Notes under the pieces: model-generated
What the model saw: only the letters and a program-made list of their open reading frames with translations
Databases searched by the model: none
Told to the model about the DNA's origin: nothing
DNA from: Tetrahymena thermophila SB210
Lineage: Eukaryota; Ciliophora; Oligohymenophorea; Hymenostomatida; Tetrahymenidae
NCBI RefSeq assembly: GCF_000189635.1
Contig: NW_002476335.1
Coordinates: 62,001-126,000 of the forward strand
Length of the DNA: 64,000 bases
Reading direction: 5' to 3'
Translations under genes and position numbers: made by a program
Shown: piece after piece, positions 49,292 through 59,749 of the stretch
How the letters are laid out: every line of letters begins with the position of its first letter
How positions within the stretch are numbered: position 1 is the stretch's first letter

Positions 49292-49654
49292 ATGAATGAA
49301 GAATAAAATTTATTGAATCAAATTCCTTATTTAAATATACCTAAGATTATATTTCCATTTGAATCAAGTGAAAATATTAAAATAATGAAGGAAAGCATTG
49401 AAAAAGATGAATAAAATTTAGAAAAATTAAAATAAATAAAGGTTAATGAAGAAATTAAGATTGAATATTAATGGAGACTTAAAGAATTATAAAACTATAT
49501 AAAGGATTCAAAAGAAATACTAAAAGAACGTGAGGAATTATAGAGAAAAAATTCAAAAGTGAATATTTTCTTGAGTAGATTAAAGATCATATTGAAAATA
49601 TTTTGTTTGTTTGTTGTGGCATCGATAATACAATACATGTGGAAGAAAATGTGA
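49292..49654 (+). CDS. Small coiled-coil, tail-anchored membrane protein
   Basis: 120 residues, ATG to TGA. The first 30 residues are polar (MNEEQNLLNQIPYLNIPKII). From about 40 to 95 there is a charged heptad-rich helix (ENIKIMKESIEKDEQNLEKL, KELQNYIKDSKEILKEREEL), and the end is a hydrophobic segment, ILKIFCLFVVASIIQYM, followed by WKKM, the layout of a tail-anchored protein. It lies wholly between the arms of a 112-base inverted repeat, with the TGA on the inner edge of the right arm, so it may be cargo of that element. Composition and length look like a real gene; no family recognised. Confidence 0.6.
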
Positions 49655-49762
49655 GGATATATAACATTCATTTTGCTCAAAGAAAAATACAAATATATAT
49701 TCATTCTAGATTTAAGTCATAATTATTTGTATTTAGTGTATTTACAAGTATTAACACATTAA
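49651..49762 (-). repeat. Right terminal inverted repeat
   Basis: Reverse complement of 48972-49083 with two mismatches; the first bases overlap the stop codon of the 120-codon frame. Confidence 0.92.
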
Positions 49763-50184
49763 TTAATTTATGATTTAAAAATATTCGCTTATAACTTTTT
49801 TTTCCAATATATTTCATTGTTATCATATAATTATGTTAATAGACAAAATATTTTATTAAAACATTAGTTCAATAAATATAAATAGCTTCTTTTAAATAAT
49901 CAATCATTAAAAATGTATAATTAATATTAAAAATTTTATTTCAAAAGTTATCTACAAACTCAACGTTAAACATACCTTTAATATCATAATTAGTATTTTA
50001 TATTTAATTCTCAGATATTTAAAGCTTTTTTATATATTATTTATTTTCTAACATATATTATTAAAGTAGCTCTTAGTTTTCAAGGGTATTAATATTCTAA
50101 AGCATTATATATAATATCAAAAATATAAAAACTGTAAATGGTTTTATGTAATAATAGTAAAATCTTTAAAATAAAGTAGATCAA

Positions 50185-50540
50185 TCATTTAATTTATATT
50201 TTAATTTAATTAATATTTTTAATTTAAATTACTATTAACAATTTACTTAATAGCCTCTTTTCGGGAAGAGTTTAAAATTTTAATATTATTTCAATTTAAT
50301 TTACATTTTAACTTAATTACTATTAACAATTTAATTTATATTTTAATTTAAAACATTATTAACTATTTAAATTTATATCAACAATTTAATTTATATTTTA
50401 ATTTAAAGTAATATTGACTATTTAATTTATATCAACAATTTATCTATTATTTTTACAATTTAAAACATATTTTAATCTAATAAATTTTAATTATTTAACT
50501 TACATCAACAATTTAACTAATATTTTACAATTTAATTCAT
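50185..50540. repeat. Degenerate AT minisatellite with embedded hairpin
   Basis: Variants of ctattaacaatttaattta and tatattttaatttaa recur roughly every 45-70 bases, at least six times. At about 50253-50268 ctcttttcgggaagag can form a five-pair stem around ttcggg, unusual in this AT background. Confidence 0.6.
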
Positions 50541-51071
50541 AATGATAATTTATGATATTTTAAGAAGATTTTTAATATTATATTTTCTTTATTTTTAAAT
50601 ATTATTTTTATATATAGCTCTATAACATGTAGCCAAACGAGACCCCAGTGATAAAAAATGATCAATATGAATGATAATTTTTTAAAATTTCATTCATTAA
50701 TCTTAAGTTTTTAGGTCTTTAAAAATGAGAAATTACAGTTTACAATTAAAAAACTAATATTCTTAAAAACATATAAATGTTAATATAAATAAATAAAAAC
50801 TTTATTTAGTTTAGTTAGCTTTTGTGCAAGAAAATCATTTCTAAAATTTAATTTGAGGTAACTTGAAAACATTTTTTAATTTAAAAAATAAATAAATAAA
50901 TGAAATTCAAAGATTATTGTTATTAATATAATCATCATTATTTTTAATAATTAATTTGTGTAATAGTTTAAAAGAATATTTATTAATTCAAAAAAATTTT
51001 AATTAATTAAAAAATTCATTTAGATTATATTTACACTTATTGGTTGTAGATATTTCAAGTATAGGTAAAAA

Positions 51072-51086
51072 AATAGATAGATAGAG
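51072..51086. repeat. (ATAG)n microsatellite
   Basis: Reads atagatagatagaga, about 90 bases upstream of the NEK start codon. Confidence 0.7.
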
Positions 51087-51174
51087 AGATTCTTCAATTT
51101 AAGCATAGAACTTGCTAAGTTCTTAGAAGATATTAATAAACAGATTAATTTGAGAAACTCACTTAACAAATAAG

Positions 51175-54100
51175 ATGCTTAATAATGGATCTTCTTCTAC
51201 CCTAAAAGATTTTGATACATTAGGAAAATTAGGATAGGGTAGTTTTGGTGTAGTGTATAAAGTAAAAAGAGTTGTAGATGGAAATGTGTATGTCATGAAG
51301 TAAATAAACATCAGTAAAATGAATAGCAGAATGAAACAGGATGCAATTAATGAGGTTCACATTCTCTCAAAGTTGAATAACCCATATGTAGTTAAATATT
51401 ATGATTCCTTCGTTGATAAAAATTTGTTATGCATTGTAATGGAATATTGCGATAGCGGTGATCTATCTTCTTTTATTAAAAGCTAACTAGGAAGGCCATT
51501 ATAAGAAATGAAAATATGGAAGTATTTCATTATGTCTTGTATGGGGCTAGATTATATTCATAGGAAAAAAATATTGCACCGTGATATAAAGGCAATGAAT
51601 ATTTTTTTGAATAAAGATGATAGTTTACGTATTGGTGATTTGGGAGTTGCAAAAGTATTGTCTGATCAAGGAAATTTTGCCAGTACTATGGTAGGAACAC
51701 CTTTTTATTTATCACCAGAAATGTGTGAAGAAAAACCATACAATGAAAAATCTGATATTTGGAGTTTAGGATGCGTTTTGTATGAATTGTGCACTTATCG
51801 TCACCCTTTTGAAGCACAGAATTAAGGAGCTTTAGTTTTAAGAATCATAAGAGGCAAATATAATCCAATACCTACAAGTTATTCGAAAGATTTAGTAAGC
51901 ATGGTTGATATGTGTTTATGTAAAGATTATAAGAAAAGACCAAACGCAAGAGATATTTTGTAAACTTAAAGTAATTATTCCATTTTATTTGTTAAAAGCA
52001 TAAATTATATATCTGTATTATAAAAATTAAACCAGTTGTATTAGGAAAAGCAAGCTAATTAGGGATTGAGCTAGACTACACAAAAGTGAAATAAAAAGAA
52101 TTAAATTATTAATAGAAAAAAGAAGGATCAGTAAGCGTGCCTACTACAGTACCTTCAACTCCTTCATCAAATAAAAGTAAGAAATAAAAATTTTGATTAC
52201 TTTTTATGTTCTCATTAAGCTATTATATAATGTTTAATTTTATTTTTAGATCTTATAGATAAATAAAGAGAAAAAAATAATGCTCTCCTCAATCCAAATA
52301 ATCAAAATAAACCAATAAGCCACAGCCCTTCCTCTCATAATGTTTAAGCTGCTGCATAATAAAAAGCCAAAGATGATTTAATAAAAAAAATGCAATAAGA
52401 TGAAAGGGATTTAAATAAAAAAGTAGAACAAAAACTAATTTAATAGAATTTATAACAAATATAAAACAATGATAAGAAGTATAAAGACAGAATCTAAGAA
52501 TTATATAAAAAGGAGGAATAATTCAAACTGTTACAAAAATAAGAACTAGAAAGATAAAAAAATACAGAGTAAGTTCTCTAGATGTAAAAAAAGAGAGAAG
52601 AGTAAATGAAAAAAGATGAAGAAAGAAAATTATTAGAAAAAAAGAAAAAAGAGGCTGAAAAGAAAAAAGAGGAAGAAGAGTTAAGAAAAAAAAAAGAACT
52701 CGAAAAGTAGAAATAGGAAAAGGCAGCTGCAGCAGCTTTGTCTCAGCAATAATAATTAGTAAAAGAAAAGGAAGACTAAATCAAAAACGAATTTAAAATT
52801 AGATAAAATGGATTTGATCCTAGAGTAAATCAAGTTTCTTAATAGTAGCAAGTAAGTAAGGTTGAAAGAACTTCACCAAAGCAATCAGATAGCAAAAAGT
52901 AGCTGTTTGGAAATTAAATGCCTAACAATTTCAATAAATAGGTATAATAAGTTCAACAACAGCTTCCTTCTCAATTTGGTTACCAAAAAGTATGTATTTT
53001 AAAATTGTAAAAATAAATAATTTTTTTATATGCTATTTTAAATTAAATAGCAATAAGTTGAAAAGAAAAAAGAAATCATTTCTGAAAGAAAAGAGTCTAT
53101 CAAACCAAAAGAAGACGATAGAAAGAATATTTAAAGAATTAGAAAAGGAGCTCCTACTGGTCTTGGAAATATTGCCAAAAACCCTTTAAGCTATGGGTAT
53201 AAAGTAAGATATACTATGAAAGAACAATTTAAAAAAAAATAATTATTTTTAAATAGGATGTCAGACAATCAAAGGATGGAAGACCTTCAGATTTCAGTAT
53301 AAAACAATAAAATTTTGCTAAAAATCAAATACTAATTTAGTAATTAATTAATTAAAAGGTTATGAATAAGATTAAGACAGACAAGAAGTTTATAACTTAC
53401 CTGATAATGTCCACAAGTAAAGAAATGCACCTAAATCAGCACAACCATACAAGCCAACTGTAAATGATCTTAGAAATATTGCAAACTCAGGATTTGAAGA
53501 AAATACCTCTAAAATTTCTTCTCAAAGAGGATCAGTTATGTCTAACTAGACATCAAAATCATAAAATGACTAAAGAATCGTTGAGCAAAAGAGACTTAAT
53601 AGACCAGAATAAGGAAAATTACCATCAGTTGAAAGCTTTGATAGTTCTTTTGAAGATAGTCCTAATAAGCATATTAGCGTACAGAGCGCTAGCAGTCTTC
53701 AAAAATAAACATAAGAAGATAAGGATATGTAAAATGCTGTTTTAAATTAAGATTTAAATAGACCTCACACAGGTTAGTTAAAAGAAAAGCTGCACTATAA
53801 TAAACCTTTTGTGGATAAAGAAATTACGGAAAAATATGAAAAAGAGTTACAAAAACAAAATAAATAAAATATCTAATAAATTGTAAATGATAGCTTTATT
53901 GATAAGGAGTTTTGTTCCTCTTCAGACGATGATAAAAAGAGTAAATAAAATATTAAAAAATCAGATAAAAAATAAAATTTGGAAAACACATAATTCGAAT
54001 TTATTCCTGTCCCTAAAGCTAAAGAATTAAAAGATTGGAATAATAAAATTTAATTAGATAATAGTGAACAATAATAATAATGCTCTGAAGAAGAAGAAGA

Positions 54101-54966
54101 TGATAATAAGCTTGGAGATGAATATTTTAAAAGCCAAACTATTAATCGTGGCTAGTTGGATTTACCTGATGATATGGGTGGAGCTGATGAAGAAGATGAT
54201 AATAATTAAGATTATGATGAGGAAGAAGAAGAAGAATAAAAGGAGGAAGAAGATGATTAATATTATTAAGAAGAAGATGATGAGGATGACTAAGATTAAA
54301 GTGAAAATAACTAAGATGACGATTAAGATATTTAATCTATTCCAGATTAAAATGATTGGTAAAAAGATGAGGAAGATGATGAGTATGAAGATGACTAAGA
54401 AAACGAATATGAATAGTAAGCTGCAGAGTAATATAGTAAAAACAAGTATGAATAGGATGAATATGAAGAATAATCTTACGAATAATCTACTTCAACAGAT
54501 GTTTCCTCATAAAATAAAAGAGATATTAAGCAGAAAATTTAGTAAAAGCTTTAAGCAAGACTAAAAAGACAAAATGAACTTTAGACTCTTTTAGATATAA
54601 AAGTTTCAGAATGCCATAAAGTTCTTGGTGAATAAAAGTTTAATGTGATTTTGCAGTTCTTTAAAGATAAATTAAATGTAAGAATTTCAATCAAATATTA
54701 GATTATATTTAATTATATTTATTTATAAAAGTGTGAAAAAGAATTAACAGACGAAGATCAAGACGAAATAGATTAAATGATGCAAGAAAATATGAAAAAT
54801 ATTACTAATAATCAAGTAATTTACTTTAAATTAAATATTTAAATTTTATAATTACCAAATATATTAGGTAATTCAAAATTTCTACAAAATTTTGCATTTA
54901 GATATTGAGTTAGAAAAATGTAAAACCGATGTTAGAAGTATTTAAGAAAATATACAATAACTTTGA
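51175..54966 (+). CDS. NEK: NEK (NIMA-related) protein kinase with long coiled-coil/acidic tail
   Basis: Eight exons: 51175-51970, 52036-52176, 52250-52989, 53051-53203, 53257-53296, 53359-54677, 54732-54815, 54868-54966; 1,123 residues. The kinase domain is N-terminal, as in NEKs: LGQGSFGVVY (19-28), Lys42 in VMKQI, Glu60, HRDIKAMN (136-143), DLG (155-157; Leu for Phe of DFG), GTPFYLSPE, SDIWSLGCVLYELC. It is followed by QLGIELDYTKVKQKELNYQQ, then a long Lys/Glu coiled coil (MKKDEERKLLEKKKKEAEKK), basic linkers with TGLGNIAKN, a strongly acidic Glu/Asp/Gln block (about residues 870-1000), and short helices at the end. NEKs act at centrosomes, basal bodies and cilia; ciliates have large NEK families controlling cilia length, so a ciliary role is plausible. 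Which NEK subclass it is cannot be said. Confidence 0.93.
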
Positions 54967-55488
54967 TATAATATATTTATTTAGATATATATATCTATTG
55001 CCAGCATGATTTTAGCTAATTATTAAATAATTTAAATTAAGAAGTAATTAATCAATTAATGAATAAATAAATTAATTAATTATCTTTATTTAATCAAAAT
55101 GTTTTTCGTTTAAAAAAATTATTTATTTTGTAAATTATTTTTAAAATATTAATTTTTATCATTTAAGTTTTGTTAAAAACTATCAATTGATTTATATATA
55201 AATATTTATTCAATTTAAATATACTACGAAGCTTGATAATTTATATCATTCATTTATTTTTTAATGGAAATCTTAAAAATTTTTCATTAAGAATTTCAAA
55301 AATTAATTGAAATTTTTTTTATTAAAATGTTTTAAAAAATGATTTATTACGTATATAAAATATAATAAATATATAATAATTTAATAAATTTTAAAATCAA
55401 ATTGTTATTTTTTTATAAATTTACATATAATAATTATATTTTATACAACTTTTGCATTTTTACTTTATTATTTACTTCTAAAACCTAA
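54967..55488. other. Convergent intergenic spacer
   Basis: Between 3' ends of the NEK gene (plus) and the next minus-strand gene. AT-rich, nothing else seen. Confidence 0.55.
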
Positions 55489-58400
55489 TCATTTCAACTA
55501 ATTTAATTATTTTATATAAAACTCACTTGGCTTATAGAAAATCGGATTTCTAAATGAATTCTAAGAATTATCTGTAATTTAAATTTGGGGTATTTAATGT
55601 TATTTTCTTTCTGAATTTTATGCACTTAATCCAATAAAATCTTCTTTTTAAAATAATTCTTCAATTAACTGCTCTTAAGATTGTATTTTTATTTACTTAT
55701 CATATTAATTTAATTAGCTTTTACTTTATATGCTAAGCTTTTTAATAGATTTATCAAAGGCAGATTATTAAGGAGATTGTGTGATGTTTAAATCAGTAGG
55801 AATATTTAGAGACGAAGAAGACTAATTCTTCCTAGATTAATGTTTTTAAAAATATTTGTGAGAAGATTTCTTTTTAGGTTCTGGACTACTTTTATTTGTA
55901 TCAATTTATGGCTCACTTAAACAATTTTTATCGATTTAATTTAAAGCACTGCTTCTATTGGTTACACTGCTTTATTAGCTAAATGATTTATTTTCAGTTA
56001 AATCTTAGTTACTTAGACATTAATTAATAGTAAAAAAGTCATTCATTTGGATTGTTTGAGCCTAAAGATTTTTATCAGGTAAAGGAGATAAAGTGAGGTT
56101 TTTTTCAAAATTATATTGAGATCTATTATCAATTTTGTTAAAATTATTATATGTATTATTATTTATTGATGATCTCTTGGACTCTTCATAATTTTCTATA
56201 TTTTATAAAATATTTTCTAGATCTTACTTTTTCTTTGGTGACAAACTTTTATTAAGTTACGTATGCTTGAAAGATTAAATACAGGTTTCGTCTGTAGGCT
56301 TCTCAAATACTGCTAAACTTCCATCTTTTTAAATATAATCGATTCTTCTTTACAAAGCTTCTTTTATGGGTACATTTTACTATTAACACTAATCTATAAA
56401 ATCTTTTTTAACTCTATACTTAACTTATATTTCATAGTTTTTACCAGTACTATTTTGTCTTCTAGAATGAGTCATGATTATTTCATTGAAATAGGGTTAC
56501 AAATTTTATCTTTTTTCATAATTTTAATTAACTATGTAAATTGGAGATGAATCTGTATAAAGCTCATCATCATCAATATATCTGTTTTGTGTATTACTTT
56601 TCGTTAACTTTTCTTTAGATCTGCTTTATGCAAGATATCTATAGGTTTATGGCTAAATTATTTAACTTTAATAATATAATTTTAAAATTAATTTTTAGTT
56701 TTAAAAATTTTACTGTTTAATTGAAGTATCTATAGGAGTTATTTAACTTTATTTAATGGCTTATTTTTATAGATTTGAATTCTCTGTGTTTTTTTATGAT
56801 AACTAATTAGATTTTTTCTCATTATAAAGTGATTTTCTCTCTTTTAAAGGTGATGATTACAAGTTTATTTTTTATAATTAAGGATCTCCCTTATATTTTG
56901 CATAATTATTATAGCTTATTTAGACACTTCTTAAAATATCTTCTTATGAATCATAGTCATTTTCGCTAATCAAATTATTTTTTTAGTAAATTTTCTTATT
57001 TGGATTATCCTGTTATAATCTTACTTATTTATTATCATTCAATAAATTTTAAGATTTGCTTTTGCTTAGAGCCATTTATGGGTTGGTTTAGTTTTCCTAA
57101 TTTTTTTTTGAAATAAAATACTTATGATTTTACGAGCTAGATTCTGTTAAAATTTTTTAAGCATTCAAATCAAAACTAGAATCACTAAGTAATTAATTAA
57201 CTATTTCATTTTCATCGTTTTATTATGAATTATTTTTAGGATTTAAATAAGGAGTTTTAACTTCAAGAAGATGGTTTTATTTTAAGTTATTGCGAATATT
57301 GTGATTTTGTATATCTTCATTCTACTTACCATGTTTTTTTAAATAAGGGCTTTTTTATTAATCATCCCCACTAATTAAGCTAAATTTATGCTTAAATTAA
57401 CTTCCACTTTCTTCCTAATTTATTAAACAAAAATTTTTATAATAATTTTAAATAAAATACATTTTTCAACGAATTTTTTTTGAAATTTCTAAAGTAAATT
57501 ATTTATTAAATTTTTATAGATTTGATTGCTTTAAATTTTATTATTTATTTGATAGATTTTTATTTTTAAAATAAATATTGAATTAGTATAAAATAAATTT
57601 GGTTTGGAATTTATTTTTTTGATAAATTAAATCAATTTATTCTTAAAAATTAAATCAATTACCGATTGTTATATACTTGAATTTTATTTCTTGCGTTGTA
57701 AATTGATTTGACTATAAGAGCGAGTATATCTTTAACTTTACTGCTGATTGGAAGGAGTTTTATCTTTTTAATATATTTAATCTTCGAAAACAGAAGAATT
57801 TTTCTTGCTTCTACTTTTAACATAGTTTTTGAAATCTTTTTAAAAGCTATTTGAGTTTCTATAATCTATAAAAGAGCTACTTCTATTCAGTTTTTAATGC
57901 ATATCATCTTCTTATTAACTTTTAAAAATATTTTTTTTAAACTTTTGCTAATTGGATTATTAAATATCATCTTCAAATGCCATTAGATTTTATTTACTAT
58001 ATTCTGTTTGATAATAATCAATCTTATCTAAAACTTCTCTATCAATTTATCCATACTTATTTGGTATTTTGGATATAATTTGCTTTAACTAAGGACTATT
58101 TAATTTAAATGTAAGCATAAATAAACAATAAACTATTAATATTAAATTTTAAAAGAAACTATATAATTTTTTACTCAAATTTAAGTAGATCGAAACCTAA
58201 ATTGTTTTGATTGCTGCTGCCATTTAAAAATAATATCTATTTGAATCGACTCCTAGATATAGTATAACAATTTGTAAGAGCGATATATTTTTTAATAAAT
58301 GTGTTAAGCAGCTGCTTTTAGCCTTCCCTGAAATTTAATAATCTCTATTCCTAATAGTTTAATAAATATCATTAATTGATAGCATTTATAAAAGGCATTT

Positions 58401-58539
58401 TTACTATTAGCTAACTTTGTAAATTTACTATACTATTTTAGTCAGGACCCAATTAATTGAAAATAAAATCACATAAATTTGATTTCAAGTAATTTATAAT
58501 TTGCTAGATATCATTGCTGCTTATTTATTATTATTCCAT
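55489..58539 (-). CDS. Ser/Asn/Gln-rich protein, about 880 residues
   Basis: Four exons, 58539-58405, 58350-58175, 58095-57663, 57414-55489; phases agree and give 889 residues. A 48-base stretch at 56713-56666 has intron-like ends (GTAAAA..TTAAAG) and length divisible by three, so it may be a further intron (873 residues if spliced). Only the N-terminal 120 residues look folded: a polar MEQQQISSNDIQQIINYLKS, then LNFREGQKQLLNTFIKKYIA and ILFLNGSSNQNNLGFDLLKF; near residue 105, LKQIISKIPNKYGQIDREVL. The rest is low complexity with many Ser, Asn and Gln and repeated SP/TP motifs (SSPEPKKK, NITQSPQQ), likely phosphorylated and disordered. No family recognised. The last exon alone is 1.9 kb without an in-frame TGA, which supports coding. 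Confidence 0.85.
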
Positions 58540-59749
58540 ATTTTTTCTAATTTTTAGTTGAAATTAATTTATGTTTAACGATTAATAAATTTATTAAGAA
58601 TTTTAATATTAATTTTCTTATTAATTAATAACCAAATATTATTTTTCAATAATTCGCATTGATTTTTAATCTAAAAGTAAAAAAAATAAATGATCTAAAG
58701 ATATTCAATTTAAGTACGTAAATCTGCTGAGTAACTTTATTTTTTTTTTGGTAAAAATCAAATGTTTTTGATAAATACTAAAAATAAATATTGTAAATTA
58801 AAATTTTATAATTTTATTGCTATAACTTTTTAGTTAATTTATTTATGAATAAATCTATGTTAAAATCATTTAATATCTTACTGATCTTTTTAAATTCAAT
58901 TTCTCTTTAACTGATTTACATTTAACAATAAAATATAAATAAAATTATAAAATCATAAACATAATTGAAGAATTAAAATCTTACAAGATGGTAATATTAA
59001 AAAATTGGAAACATAGTAATGGTGTATTCAGTATTTATAAATTTATGTTACATATTATCTATGCTGAAAAATAGTAATATAATCTACAATATAAATAAAA
59101 TTATAAATTATATTTTTAGAGATTAAAATATGATGAAATAAATTTAAAAAAAAAAATTTCTTTCTTTAAGCAGATTTATATCCAAAAAAGCTTTTTAAAA
59201 CATTTCTAATTCAAAAAACTTTAAATTAGTTTATAAAATAAAAATAAAAAATAAATTAAAAAAAAGATATTGTTGTACTTTTTATAGTAATATTTGTACT
59301 CACTTATTTATCTATTTATTAATATTAAGAAGATGAAATATTTTATAAAAATTAAATTTTAAAAATTGCTTAGCTTTATTAACTGCATAATAGGTTTGAA
59401 AAAGTATTTAACTTTATAAATAATCAAAAAATGTTAAATAAATGAATAAACAATATTTGAAAACTCTCTAAATCAATCAAACTGTTTTAATTTAAATTAA
59501 ATAATATCTGATGAGTGTGGCTTGCTTTTCTTCATGAAATATATTTTTAAAAATATCTTGAAAAAATAAAATCCTGTTTAATAATAATAAAATTTTGTAA
59601 AGCTGAAAGCAAAAACAAAAGAAAGCATTGTGTTAGAGAAAAAATAATATAGATTAATAATACAATTTTAGCGTGTACTTTAGACTTAGGCTACATTAAA
59701 ACTCACTTTTATATCAATTATAAGCAAGATTTGCAACTTTAAAGTATTA
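58540..59749. other. Divergent intergenic region
   Basis: Promoter region for the minus-strand Ser/Asn/Gln-rich gene and the plus-strand SRPK. Very AT-rich; no other signal. Confidence 0.55.

Larger units (their letters stand above)
48972..49762. mobile_element. Non-autonomous element with 112-base terminal inverted repeats ending in TTAA
   Basis: Left arm 48972-49083 and right arm 49651-49762 are reverse complements over 112 bases with only two mismatches (at the c/t in ttgcattttt and in atatcttcac). Both outer ends are TTAA (TTAATGTG...CACATTAA), the target site used by piggyBac-type elements, although a TTAA palindrome at the very end is part of the repeat itself. The 567-base interior holds a complete 120-codon frame whose stop codon lies at the edge of the right arm. 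There is no transposase. It could be a MITE-like insertion, a fold-back repeat, or a remnant related to internal eliminated sequences that stayed in the macronucleus. Confidence 0.7.
49763..51174. other. Repeat-rich intergenic region
   Basis: Non-coding except for a 15-codon frame at 50627 (MQPNETPVIKNDQYE) that is too short to support. Contains the AT minisatellite described separately and a (ATAG)n tract at 51072-51086 just before the NEK leader. Confidence 0.5.

Noticed and set aside
50627-50674. 15-codon frame MQPNETPVIKNDQYE in the AT minisatellite region
   Set aside because: Protein-like composition, but far too short and no convincing exon could be joined.
54064-54564. Met/Lys-rich plus-strand frame
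   Set aside because: A shadow of the NEK acidic tail read one frame off (GAT/GAA runs give Met/Lys).
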